Origin: Ignavibacteria bacterium UBA2333
GTDB lineage: Bacteria; Bacteroidota; Ignavibacteria; Kapaibacteriales; Kapaibacteriaceae
DNA length: 64,000 nt
Assembly (NCBI GenBank): GCA_002344895.1
Contig: DDUR01000081.1
Coordinates: 21,909 to 85,908, forward strand
Direction: 5' to 3'
Below are positions 44,790 through 54,357 of this stretch, one piece after another (within the stretch, counting starts at the first letter, position 1; each line of letters opens with the position of its first letter). The translations under genes and the position numbers were made by a program. The notes below the pieces were generated by a model, which worked only from the letters and a program-made list of their open reading frames with translations, had not been told where the DNA came from and ran no database searches.

Positions 44790-47429
44790 ATGAGACGAAT
44801 CTCTGTACAATGGATATTGATTGTAACGACTGTCGCATTGTGTGCAATGGAGCTTCCTGCGCAGGTGGATGATACAACTATTGTAAAAGCAACGTGGTTA
44901 CATCGAATCCCTGATCTTGACATCTGGAGAAGTCGTAACAAGGGTGGATTTGGTAACTGGCTTGTGGCAGATACCTTACGCAATAGAATCCTCTACTTTG
45001 GCGGAGCGGATCAATGTTTCTGGACAACAAAACCTGACTCGCTATGGACACCTATTTATAATCTCGAATGGGATGTAACGCCAATCAATCTGTTCTGGAT
45101 TGATATGCGAGGTAACTATATCTTTACGGGTGAAACAACACATTGGTACTATCGAACAACGATATCAACAGATGGCGGTGATACCTGGCGTATCTATGAA
45201 CCTGACTCGTCGTTGTTTAGAGCACTAGGAGTAGAATGGGACGTCCTTGATAGGACTGAGGTGATGGTAACGGAAGCTGGTGGACTACCCGTGTGGGACT
45301 ACTCATGTCGTTATCGTGCTGTAGTCTACTCTCTTGATGATGGTTTGACGTATGATTCGATCTTGATGCCGGAATCGTACCTGCGAACAAAAACGCAGTC
45401 GGGTTACAAATCATGGCCTCAAACAACACCTGAACCCTTCTATAGCGCTTGGTATGGTCCAGATAGTGTTTGGCGCGAATATGATCTACGAACTAAGGAC
45501 GTAACCATACACAGGAATTGGCCACAGATACAACACTATCGTCGACTCGAAGATGGTACAATTGTAGCCGCACATGGAGGCGTTATACGAATACGAACCT
45601 CCGATGGCAGATGGTCTGATTGGCCAATTCATCAGGTGCGCGCGAGCCGTGCCAGAAAAAATGCCTCGCTTCGCGAGATTATCAGGTTTAGTGACACGAC
45701 GGTGTACGTTGTGTACGAAGGTGGGCATGTGTTTCGGTATGATGTCGGACAAACAGAGCCTCAAACGGTTCTCAGCGTAGAACCTCGCAGCGGTGATGAA
45801 GCGTTTGAGGATGTTGGCATTTTTGGTGACATCCTGGCATTCGCCGTTGTCCGTCAATCTGGAAGACTTGATGAGACAACGACGTATGGATTCCTGAATA
45901 TGCGAACGGCCGAGATCGATACTCACACAACACGTGGATCAAGGTCGACGACATGGAAGATGATGTATCATCACAAACTGGTAATGGGGCCATCCTTCCT
46001 TGCAATGCCTAACAAGACGGTTGTTCGATTACAACCTCAGATCCTTGGAGAGGTCTCATACTCGCTGAACAATGGCCGCAACTGGTTTCACGTGCAGAGG
46101 GTTGATCGAACTGCTCGTGTTCCGTATGAGTATCACGATGTTCACACCGTGAAGTCGTTAAAAGACGGTAGAATCCTTGCCCGCGTTGTTGACCAGAGAA
46201 TCATCGTTCAACCTCCGTCGCGAGACACTGTCTGGCCGATCATCTTCTGGGAGGCATCTCCGTTTCGGCATCCCGCTTCTCATCCTAACTTCAGGAATAA
46301 CAGTGGCCAGATAACCTATGGCAGACCTGAGGTGTACCTCGACGAAGATGATCACCTAGTTGCCTGTGGTGATGTGATGACACGCTGGGACCTGTCGGGC
46401 AATTTTCTGGATACTCTACTCGATAAACGATCATCATTCTTTGCCGTGTCAGAATTCTCAAAGTTATACGCTGCCGGCGCCGACACACTCTGGTTATCAT
46501 TTAACAAGGGTGAGGAATGGCAGGCCGTAAATCTTGGAATGCCGATGGGCATGGATACCATTCGTGCAACCGTATCGAGCTTTCTGGAGCTGCCGAATGG
46601 TGATCTTCTGATTGGTTTGCGTGGACTATGGAAACAGAAGGGTGTTGAGGATATACGTGATTCATGTATCGGTGGCATTTGGCGATCTACAGATCGTGGT
46701 GATACGTGGGAACTAGCTACTGGTGATCTTCGGTACGATACGTACGTGACGACCATGTTTCGGAATCCTCGTACCGGAACACTGTACGCTGCGGCGAGCC
46801 AGATGGTTGATGAAGGAGAATTCTATAACTCGTTGTTCCGGCCATATCCGGGAGCAAAAGACAACTACGTTCAACATTCGTGGAGAATGTATCGGTCAAC
46901 TGATGATGGGTATACGTGGGTACCTACATTCTCACGCGGTGGACTCGGTGACGATTTTGCACTTACACTCGCACATGCATTCGGACCGTATGGCGACATT
47001 AACGTGGCAGTACCAAGAACGCAGTACCTTCGTTCATTCGATGATGGAGTATCCTGGATTGTCCCATATACAATCGGCCTTGATACGGCGTATCTTACGT
47101 CAATGACGAATACGCCAGACGGAAGACTGGTCTTTGGCACAACAAAGGGGATTGCCGACGTTGATCTCACCGTCACGTCCGTAAACGATGACCATACCTC
47201 GTCGTACCAGTTACTCGCACAACGGAATGGAGACGGTATCAACATTACGATGCCAATGTCGGGCGCATGGAACGTCCACGTAACTGATCTGCTCGGTAGA
47301 ACAGTCACAACGGCGTCTTTTGACAATTCTTCGACAACACACATACAGCTCCCTGCAACGGCTCAAGGTTTGCTCGCAGTAACTGCGTATGGACCGACAT
47401 TTTCCATTTCAACTGTCGTATCGCCATGA
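44790..47429 (+). CDS. Secreted BNR/sortilin-like propeller protein, paralogue 1
   Basis: The product is 879 residues with a signal peptide (ending ELPAQ). It carries Asp-box-type blades (STDGGDTW, STDRGDTWELATGD, STDDGYTWVPTF, RSFDDGVSW) spread over ~800 residues. A C-terminal beta domain (WNVHVTDLLGRTVTTASF ... LLAVTAYG) resembles a T9SS sorting tail but lacks an N-P motif. It is closely similar throughout to the next gene. GGGAGGAC abuts the ATG. No catalytic motif is visible; a binding or structural surface role is likely. It is translationally coupled to its paralogue by an ATGA overlap at 47426. Confidence 0.8.
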   Translation: MRRISVQWILIVTTVALCAMELPAQVDDTTIVKATWLHRIPDLDIWRSRNKGGFGNWLVADTLRNRILYFGGADQCFWTTKPDSLWTPIYNLEWDVTPINLFWIDMRGNYIFTGETTHWYYRTTISTDGGDTWRIYEPDSSLFRALGVEWDVLDRTEVMVTEAGGLPVWDYSCRYRAVVYSLDDGLTYDSILMPESYLRTKTQSGYKSWPQTTPEPFYSAWYGPDSVWREYDLRTKDVTIHRNWPQIQHYRRLEDGTIVAAHGGVIRIRTSDGRWSDWPIHQVRASRARKNASLREIIRFSDTTVYVVYEGGHVFRYDVGQTEPQTVLSVEPRSGDEAFEDVGIFGDILAFAVVRQSGRLDETTTYGFLNMRTAEIDTHTTRGSRSTTWKMMYHHKLVMGPSFLAMPNKTVVRLQPQILGEVSYSLNNGRNWFHVQRVDRTARVPYEYHDVHTVKSLKDGRILARVVDQRIIVQPPSRDTVWPIIFWEASPFRHPASHPNFRNNSGQITYGRPEVYLDEDDHLVACGDVMTRWDLSGNFLDTLLDKRSSFFAVSEFSKLYAAGADTLWLSFNKGEEWQAVNLGMPMGMDTIRATVSSFLELPNGDLLIGLRGLWKQKGVEDIRDSCIGGIWRSTDRGDTWELATGDLRYDTYVTTMFRNPRTGTLYAAASQMVDEGEFYNSLFRPYPGAKDNYVQHSWRMYRSTDDGYTWVPTFSRGGLGDDFALTLAHAFGPYGDINVAVPRTQYLRSFDDGVSWIVPYTIGLDTAYLTSMTNTPDGRLVFGTTKGIADVDLTVTSVNDDHTSSYQLLAQRNGDGINITMPMSGAWNVHVTDLLGRTVTTASFDNSSTTHIQLPATAQGLLAVTAYGPTFSISTVVSP

Positions 47430-50143
47430 AACAACATTCATATCATCAGCACTCCGGGATCAACGACGTCCACACATCACGGTCGGATGGGACGGTGTGT
47501 GTGCGGCGCCCCGGGGTGCTGATGGTAGGGATCGTTTGTCTTCTTGTAGCGGTGAGTAGTCTCAGTCAACCAGCTCAACTGTGTGCGCAGTTTACCGACA
47601 CAACAGAAGTGAAGGCAACATGGATGCATCGTATTCCCGATCTCGACATCTGGCGCAGCCGTAAACTAGGTGGATATGGAGATTGGCTACAGTATGATCA
47701 CGTGCGGAATCGTGTTATCTACTTTGGTGGTGCAGATCAGTGCTTTTGGACAACGGATCCAGCAAAGGCATGGAATCCGATGTATAATCTAGTTTGGGAT
47801 GTTACTCCAGGAAATGTATTCTGGGTTGACATGCGTGGGAACTACATCTTTTCCGGAAAAACCACCCATTGGTACTATCGCACGACAATTAGCACGGATG
47901 GAGGGGAGACATGGAATGTGTATGAGCCTGATTCGGCCATGATGCGGGCTATCGGTGTAGAGTGGCATGAAAAAGATTATAACGAAGTCTTTGTCATGAA
48001 CATCGGTGGTCTACCAGTTTGGGATTATTCTCGGCGATATGGTGCATTGATGTACTCACTTGATAATGGACGTACCTACGACAGTCTGTACTTCCCGACT
48101 ACGTATAAAACGGCTTCTGGTCCTAAGTCATATCCATCCACATCTCCTCAACCATTTCGCGGAGCGTGGTATGGTCCGGAGAAATTCTGGAGAGAATTTG
48201 ATCTGCGGACAAAAGAAACATGGCTGCATACGGATTTTCCACTCATGGGTTCGTGGCGACGGCTGCACGATGGTACCATCGTTGGACTCGGTGACACATC
48301 TGTTCTCATACGAAAGGGTGGATCAACAGAATGGACAAAGTACTCGTATCGGCAAATGAATCCATCCGCCAGCGACTATCCCCTCTACTCACCCGTCGAG
48401 CTTCACAGATATGATAGTGCAAACGTCTACGTACTGAGCAGGTCCGGTATACTGCTTACATACAATGTTACCAGTGGTACGCTCCGTGAATGCGTTCGCC
48501 CTTCATTTGAAACAGGTGATGAGACTGCTCAGGATTGGGGAGTATCGGGTAAACTCTTTACGTGGACGGTAGTTCGGTTCAGCGGCATGGTTAACCGTGG
48601 CTGTACGTATTTCACGTATGACCTTGAGAAGGGTACAATCGACTCCGTTACGTCAATTGGACCGAGATCAATGCCGTATCGCCTCATCATCGACTATAAA
48701 CAAGTTCACGGACCCGGAATTCTTGCATTACCTGGCGGTAAACTTGTCCGCAAACAACCGGACGTCCTTGGTGAGCTCACACATTCTACGAACAGTGGTA
48801 AGGTATGGGCGCACGTTCAAGCAATCGAACGAACAGCCCGTGTTCCGTATGAGTATCATGATGTACTTACCGTTCGTGCACTGAATGACGGACGTATCAT
48901 GGCTCGTGTGGTCGACAATCGTGTTATTACACAACCAGAGTCTCGTGACTCAATCTGGCCAATTTCGTACTACGAGGCCTCTCCATTTACGTTCCCTGCT
49001 TCTCATCCAAACTACGACTACCTTGGTAGACTTGCATACGGACTACCGGAGTTCTACATCGATGATGCAAATCGAGTTGTAGCATGTGGTGATGTAGTAC
49101 TACGATGGACTACAGAAGGGGAGTTTATCGACACAATTCTCGACAAACGCGCGATCTACTTCACGGCAACAGAGTTCTCAAAGCTTTATGCTGCCGGTGG
49201 TGATACCGTTTGGCTGTCGTTCGACAAAGGATTGGAGTGGCAGGCTGTTAATCTCAATATTCCTATTCCCGAAAAAGGACGCCGTGCTTCTATGAGTTCC
49301 TTCCTTGAGTTACCGGATGGAACTCTCTTACTTGGCCTTCGTGGACTTCGTAGAATGAAAGGAATTGAGTTTGTTGAAGACTCTTCAACAGGTGGCGTGT
49401 GGAGGTCGACGGACCGTGGAGATTCCTGGGAGCTGTGGAATAATGGTATGAAGTACGACACCTACGTCATGGGTATGTACCGTGAACCGCGCACCGGAGT
49501 ACTCTTTGCAGCAGCTTCTGAAATGATCGACGAAGCAACGTTTTCCAATCGGATCTATGCTCCGCCATCGGGTAATTATGTACAAAAATCATATACTATT
49601 TACCGATCAACGGATGATGGCGAGAACTGGAAACCAACGTTTACGTGGGGGTCACTCGGAGATGACTATGCGCTAAACTGTTCGTTTGCAACGGGCTCAT
49701 ACGGCGATCTGAACTTCGCCGTTCCTCGAACACAGTACATCCGTTCGTTTGACAATGGTGTTACGTGGATTGTACCCTATACAATCGGACTTGATACAGC
49801 GCTCATCAACGGTATGTGCAACACAACCGATAACCGACTGGTTTTTGCGACTTCAAAAGGTATTGCGGAAATCGATCTGACGATTTCGTCCGTACCAGAT
49901 GATGTACTTGCTACGTACCGACTTGATGTTACCAATGACGATGGAGAAATTGTTGTGAGGTTACCTCGCGATGACGCGTGGCAGGTAACGATAACAGACC
50001 TTGCTGGGCGCACCATCGCAGAGGGGACAACACAACATGGATCTGAAGTGCGTCTGCGTCAAGGGGCTGCTGCGCAAGGGGCACTCGCTGTGCGAGCCAT
50101 GTGCCGCGACTTTGCAATAGGAACGGTCATCAGCTCACGGTAA
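47426..50143 (+). CDS. Secreted BNR/sortilin-like propeller protein, paralogue 2
   Basis: The product is 905 residues. It shares long conserved segments with the preceding protein (MHRIPDLDIWRSRKLGG, YFGGADQCFWTT, THWYYRTTISTDGG, ARVPYEYHDV, RSFDNGVTWIVPYTIGLDT), so the pair is a tandem duplication. The signal-like hydrophobic stretch begins only near residue 33 (MVGIVCLLVAV). The real start may therefore be the ATG at 47522, though 47426 overlaps the preceding stop as ATGA. The C-terminal domain ends like a sorting tail (WQVTITDLAGRTIAEG). Its last 14 bp overlap the reductase gene on the other strand. Confidence 0.78.
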   Translation: MKQHSYHQHSGINDVHTSRSDGTVCVRRPGVLMVGIVCLLVAVSSLSQPAQLCAQFTDTTEVKATWMHRIPDLDIWRSRKLGGYGDWLQYDHVRNRVIYFGGADQCFWTTDPAKAWNPMYNLVWDVTPGNVFWVDMRGNYIFSGKTTHWYYRTTISTDGGETWNVYEPDSAMMRAIGVEWHEKDYNEVFVMNIGGLPVWDYSRRYGALMYSLDNGRTYDSLYFPTTYKTASGPKSYPSTSPQPFRGAWYGPEKFWREFDLRTKETWLHTDFPLMGSWRRLHDGTIVGLGDTSVLIRKGGSTEWTKYSYRQMNPSASDYPLYSPVELHRYDSANVYVLSRSGILLTYNVTSGTLRECVRPSFETGDETAQDWGVSGKLFTWTVVRFSGMVNRGCTYFTYDLEKGTIDSVTSIGPRSMPYRLIIDYKQVHGPGILALPGGKLVRKQPDVLGELTHSTNSGKVWAHVQAIERTARVPYEYHDVLTVRALNDGRIMARVVDNRVITQPESRDSIWPISYYEASPFTFPASHPNYDYLGRLAYGLPEFYIDDANRVVACGDVVLRWTTEGEFIDTILDKRAIYFTATEFSKLYAAGGDTVWLSFDKGLEWQAVNLNIPIPEKGRRASMSSFLELPDGTLLLGLRGLRRMKGIEFVEDSSTGGVWRSTDRGDSWELWNNGMKYDTYVMGMYREPRTGVLFAAASEMIDEATFSNRIYAPPSGNYVQKSYTIYRSTDDGENWKPTFTWGSLGDDYALNCSFATGSYGDLNFAVPRTQYIRSFDNGVTWIVPYTIGLDTALINGMCNTTDNRLVFATSKGIAEIDLTISSVPDDVLATYRLDVTNDDGEIVVRLPRDDAWQVTITDLAGRTIAEGTTQHGSEVRLRQGAAAQGALAVRAMCRDFAIGTVISSR

Positions 50144-50675
50144 CATCAACATTATATGTTGACTGTACAAGTCCTGATGGAAATGAACGACTTGAGATGT
50201 GCTTCATGTGAATATCGCGATGAACATCACCGAATAGTGGTCGGCCCGCTCCTAACAGAACGGGAATGGTTGTGATGACCATGTCCTGAATGAGACCGTC
50301 GCGAAGAAATGATTGGATGACCTTTCCTCCATCCACGTAGGCGCGATGAAATCCATCTCGTGATAGCTCCATCATAAGATCACGCGGGGCTGCATGTGAA
50401 ACTCGAACCTTGTCACGAAGATGGTCAGCGATGTCAGCTGATGATAATGTTGATGACACTACGATAACCGGCTTGTCGTATGGCCATAACTCAAACGAGA
50501 GAGCCATTTCAAACGTACCGCGGCCCATGACAATACAATCGATTGTTGAGATGAAGTCGTGATATCCATGATCTTCACCCGCTGTATCAATCGACATTAA
50601 CCAGTCAATGGCCCCATCAGGTCGAGCAATGTATCCATCCAGACTTTGAGCAATGAAAACGTGTCCTGTTGTCAT
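50130..50675 (-). CDS. RibD C-terminal / dihydrofolate reductase-like protein
   Basis: The product is 181 residues, one domain. It begins VFIAQSLDGYIARPDGAIDWL and has DCIVMGRGTFEMALSF, KPVIVVSSTL, AYVDGGKVIQSFLRDGLI and TTIPVLLGAGRPLFGD. This is the NADPH-binding DHFR-like fold of the YwjB/YyaP group. These proteins are often annotated as dihydrofolate reductases, but their true substrate is not established. It converges on the propeller gene with a 14-bp overlap. Confidence 0.88.
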   Translation of the reverse strand: MTTGHVFIAQSLDGYIARPDGAIDWLMSIDTAGEDHGYHDFISTIDCIVMGRGTFEMALSFELWPYDKPVIVVSSTLSSADIADHLRDKVRVSHAAPRDLMMELSRDGFHRAYVDGGKVIQSFLRDGLIQDMVITTIPVLLGAGRPLFGDVHRDIHMKHISSRSFPSGLVQSTYNVDVTVS

Positions 50676-50797
50676 GATGAATCCGTTGATTAGGTCAGGG
50701 AAAGACGAGTGATGATGTTTGTATTAGGGGCGCAGTGGACGTGTATTCGCTATTCTTCGTGTGGCCCCCTTCGCCCCTTTCAGAACTATCTTTGTGC

Positions 50798-51493
50798 ATG
50801 GAAACGTGGGATGTGGCAACTCGGCTGGGTGATACAACGGCACGTATCAATGCGGCATGTGAAGCAGCAGGACGTGATCCGTCAGCCGTGCGATTAATGC
50901 TGGCAACAAAAACCCAGTCGGCTGATACGTTGCGATCGACATATGCTCTTGGGCCGACACTTTTTGGCGAGAATCGAGTACAGGAGTTTGTTCGGAAACA
51001 CGAAGAACTCGCCGACCTTTCCATTGAGTGGCATTTTATTGGCCACCTTCAAACGAACAAGGTGCGTGATGTTCTTGGCCGGGTACAGTGTATTCAATCT
51101 GTAGACCGACCATCTCTTGTAGATACTCTTTCCAAAGAGGCCGAACAACGAGATCTGAATGTGGACATCATGATCGAAGTAAATGTAAGCAGCGAAAAAA
51201 GTAAACATGGTGTATATCCAGAAGACCTTGTGAATCTGCTGAATCATGTTCGGCAACAACCACGTCTTCGTGTAACTGGATTTATGACAATTGGAGCCAA
51301 CGTTGAGGATCACGATGTTGTTCGCAGTGGGTTCAGGCTGCTACGTGAACTCCGTGATGATGCACTGCAGCGTGGCCTTGTTACGGAAGCTGCAACTGAG
51401 TTATCGATGGGAATGTCGGGTGATCTTGAACTGGCAATTGCAGAAGGATCAACAATTGTTCGTGTAGGTACGGCCATCTTTGGAGAACGCTGA
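50798..51493 (+). CDS. YggS/PROSC family PLP-binding protein
   Basis: The product is 231 residues from the ATG at 50798, which gives the usual N-terminus (METWDVATRLGDTTARINAAC). The PLP lysine lies in LMLATKTQ. Other landmarks are FGENRVQEFVRK, EWHFIGHLQTNK, QSVDRPSLV, MIEVNVSSEKSKHGV, GFMTIGANV, ELSMGMSGDLELAI and TIVRVGTAIFGER. It maintains pyridoxal phosphate balance and has no known enzymatic activity. An upstream ATG at 50735 would add 21 residues unlike the family. The stop overlaps the antiporter start (TGATG at 51491), implying coupling. Confidence 0.95.
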   Translation: METWDVATRLGDTTARINAACEAAGRDPSAVRLMLATKTQSADTLRSTYALGPTLFGENRVQEFVRKHEELADLSIEWHFIGHLQTNKVRDVLGRVQCIQSVDRPSLVDTLSKEAEQRDLNVDIMIEVNVSSEKSKHGVYPEDLVNLLNHVRQQPRLRVTGFMTIGANVEDHDVVRSGFRLLRELRDDALQRGLVTEAATELSMGMSGDLELAIAEGSTIVRVGTAIFGER

Positions 51494-53253
51494 TGCATCC
51501 ATTTGCTTTCCTTGATGAAATTGCACTTATGAGTGTTGCGGCCGTCAGCGTCATTCTCATTTTTAATCGTTTTAAGATTCCGCCAATTATCGGTCTTATA
51601 GCAACGGGATTAATCCTCGGACCATCGGGACTTGCCCTCGTTGCCCAAGACGAAATCATCGCCACGGTAAGCGAACTTGGTGTAATCCTTCTTTTGTTTA
51701 CGATCGGACTTGAGTTCTCACTTGATGATCTCAAGCGACTTAAGAATATTGTTCTTGTTGCAGGTCCGCTTCAGATTCTGTTCTCAACTCTTGTGATTGG
51801 AGCAGGGGCAACGATTGTTGCAACTTGGACAAGTGATACGATCGGGACAAAGGGTGCCATGCTTATTGGAATGGCAATGGCCTTGAGTTCTACAGCAATC
51901 TGTACGAAGATTCTGAAAGAACGGCGTGAGCTTGGTTTGCCGCATGGACGTGCTGTCCTTGGAGTGCTCATCTTCCAGGATCTGGCCGTTGTGCCGATCA
52001 TGATCATCGTCACACTTATGTCGCCTGCCGCTGCACTCTCCATTGGAGATATCGCTCTGCGGCTCGTAACACTTGTCGTGGTTACTGGTGGGTTAATTAT
52101 TGGTTTACGGCTGCTGTTACCGCGCCTCATTCCGTATGTAACACGTGTATCAACACCGGAAGTACTCATTCTTGGAGGGTTGGCAATCTGTTTTGGTACG
52201 GCCTATGTATCGTCATCACTAGGTCTATCCATGGCCCTCGGAGCGTTTTTAGCGGGAGTAGCAATTGCAGGAGGTGAAGAAGGACATGCCATTGGACGTG
52301 TCCTTGAACCGATGAAGGATGCATTTACAAGCATCTTCTTCCTCTCCGTTGGCCTACTCGTCAATATTGATTGGGCATGGATGCCCGTGAACATTGCTAC
52401 GGCTGTTGCTATCCTCATTGCCAATGCCGTTGTTGTGACAGCAATCCTGATGATCATGCGTGTGAACTTGCGCACGGCTGTTATGGCTGGAATCATACTC
52501 GCTCAGGTTGGAGAGTTCAGCTTTGTGATTGCACGAGCAGGCCTTGACTATGGAGTTATTACCGAGTTTGGATTTCAGAATATGCTCGTCAGTATTATCA
52601 TCACGATGATTGTTACACCAACACTCATAACACTAGCACCGAGGCTGGCAGAGCGCGCAGCACCGGCAATCTGTTTTGTGCCACTCGTACGTCGATGGTA
52701 CGGTCAGGAGAATGACGACGAGATAGAACTGAACAGGTTCGCTGGTGGTGAGGATGGACCGGTGGTGACGATTATTGGTGCAGGTGTACTCGGAAGGAAT
52801 GTGGCGAGCGTCCTTCGGCGCACGGCTATTCCTTATACAATGCTTGAACTCAATGGTGAGACCGTTACGGAGTTACGTCGGCGTGGTGAACCCGTCATCC
52901 AGGGTGACATGACGGACGAACAAACGCTTATCCATGTCGGTGTTCGGAATGCATCTGTTATTATCGTTGCCATCAGTGACCAGACTGCTATTGCACAAGG
53001 CGTGTCATCTGTACGCAAACTTCGACCAGATGCACTTATCGTTGCACGGACACGATATGCTAAGGAAGCCGACATCATCGCAAGTCGAGGTGCTGATGTT
53101 GTTGTAACGGAGGAATATGAATCGAGTATTCAGGTCTTCGTCACTGTGCTCGAACATCTTGGTGTTGAGCGCGACATCATTTCTGCACAGGAGGAAGTGA
53201 TGCGACTTGATCATTACGGTCTTCTTGGTAGGCTTCAAAGAAGTCAACAATAG
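51493..53253 (+). CDS. CPA2-family cation/proton antiporter with RCK (TrkA-N) domain
   Basis: The product is 586 residues. About 12-13 membrane segments (residues ~1-400) include the CPA2 signature LIFQDLAVVPIMI, with the transport Asp, and FTIGLEFSLDDLKRL. A cytosolic Rossmann-type RCK domain (~415-560) begins VVTIIGAGVLGRNVASVLRR. This is the Kef/YbaL layout: K+ or Na+ exchange for protons gated by nucleotide or redox ligand. Which ion cannot be told. It is translated together with the YggS gene. A hairpin at 53341-53374 follows. Confidence 0.93.
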   Translation: MHPFAFLDEIALMSVAAVSVILIFNRFKIPPIIGLIATGLILGPSGLALVAQDEIIATVSELGVILLLFTIGLEFSLDDLKRLKNIVLVAGPLQILFSTLVIGAGATIVATWTSDTIGTKGAMLIGMAMALSSTAICTKILKERRELGLPHGRAVLGVLIFQDLAVVPIMIIVTLMSPAAALSIGDIALRLVTLVVVTGGLIIGLRLLLPRLIPYVTRVSTPEVLILGGLAICFGTAYVSSSLGLSMALGAFLAGVAIAGGEEGHAIGRVLEPMKDAFTSIFFLSVGLLVNIDWAWMPVNIATAVAILIANAVVVTAILMIMRVNLRTAVMAGIILAQVGEFSFVIARAGLDYGVITEFGFQNMLVSIIITMIVTPTLITLAPRLAERAAPAICFVPLVRRWYGQENDDEIELNRFAGGEDGPVVTIIGAGVLGRNVASVLRRTAIPYTMLELNGETVTELRRRGEPVIQGDMTDEQTLIHVGVRNASVIIVAISDQTAIAQGVSSVRKLRPDALIVARTRYAKEADIIASRGADVVVTEEYESSIQVFVTVLEHLGVERDIISAQEEVMRLDHYGLLGRLQRSQQ

Positions 53254-53340
53254 CGACGCCGAGGAAACATCAGCGTGGCACCAATGTTTCACCTGACAGT
53301 AATTCACGCCGCCAGGACGTATGTCAAATGCACAAATAGA

Positions 53341-53374
53341 AAACGCCGCAGACGATGAATCATCTGCGGCGTTT
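53341..53374. terminator. Bidirectional terminator hairpin
   Basis: AAACGCCGCAGA (53341-53352) is perfectly complementary to TCTGCGGCGTTT (53363-53374), with a 10-nt loop. It lies between the convergent antiporter and beta-barrel genes and has A/T-rich flanks on both sides, so it can serve both strands. Confidence 0.85.
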
Positions 53375-53425
53375 GTAGTTGGCTGAAAAGCAAGAGTCAA
53401 CGGACTCAGCTCATCACAATGTCGA

Positions 53426-54082
53426 TCAATTGATGTAGAACGACAGTGTAAAGGAAAGTGGTGCAACGATAATCGTAGCATCATTTCCGTTTGTTACAAG
53501 AATACCGCTTGGTGCGCCGAGGTAGATGGACGTGTTTGATGGCCCATCCGCTTCAGTATCACCGGATTTTGCTGTGCTGCTAGACGTCATAAAGCCGAGG
53601 CCGTACTCAACACTCAGTGAAACGTTCTTCCACGGGAACCACTCGGCGCCAAGGAAAGCACCAACACCAATACCAGTTGAAGATGTCTCTTCCGTATTGT
53701 TGTTGCCGGATGTTTCCGCCTTCGTTGAGGCCATACCGAACATCACTTGTCCGCCAACGTATCCAACAACGTTTGAGTTATTGGCAAGGTTAAAGCGAAC
53801 ACCTGGCGAGATGTTTATAGCTGTACCAGAAACTGTTGTCTCTGGGTCCTGATTGTCACCTTGGGAAGCAGTTGCAAATCCAAGGCCAAAACGTAGAGCC
53901 ACATCATTCGCGAGATACCACTGTGCTCCTGCACCACCGTTATATTCGCCTGCGCTGAGGTTGTCAAGACCGTTCAGCGTGAAGAGTAGACCGAAGTCAT
54001 TCTTCTGATTACGTACGTCTTGAGCAACGGCGACAGATCCTGCTGCTACAACGACGAGTAGAAGTGAAACAATGCGTTTCAT
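53426..54082 (-). CDS. Small outer-membrane beta-barrel protein
   Basis: The product is 218 residues with a signal peptide (MKRIVSLLLVVVAAGSVAVAQ). The mature part alternates hydrophobic and polar residues (GLLFTLNGLDNLSAGEYNGG, GAQWYLANDVALRFGLGF, GVGAFLGAEWFPWKNVSLSV) as an 8-10-stranded barrel of the OmpW/OMP_b-brl type, ending in SFYIN. Its function is unknown; it could be a porin-like or structural protein. GGGAGGA precedes the ATG closely. It has its own promoter region and ends at the shared hairpin. Confidence 0.88.
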   Translation of the reverse strand: MKRIVSLLLVVVAAGSVAVAQDVRNQKNDFGLLFTLNGLDNLSAGEYNGGAGAQWYLANDVALRFGLGFATASQGDNQDPETTVSGTAINISPGVRFNLANNSNVVGYVGGQVMFGMASTKAETSGNNNTEETSSTGIGVGAFLGAEWFPWKNVSLSVEYGLGFMTSSSTAKSGDTEADGPSNTSIYLGAPSGILVTNGNDATIIVAPLSFTLSFYIN

Positions 54083-54357
54083 CCCATTCCTCCCAAAAGG
54101 TTGTCAAAATGTTCTCCGGGAGTGCTGCTACCCGGAAACCATCCAAACCTACAGAGAAATATCTCACGTTGTACACAAATCAATACTGAAACTCGAACCC
54201 GCCGTTCTTGTCAAAACTCGATGTTTGGTGTAGAGATGCCAGTTCTATGACGTCGTCGATGTCTCGTGCCAGTGTTCGCATATAGTTCTTGTTGAAACTG
54301 ATGGTCATGTTCATCGTTGGAGCCACTTTTGCAGTTTACAACTCTATCGGAGCCTGA

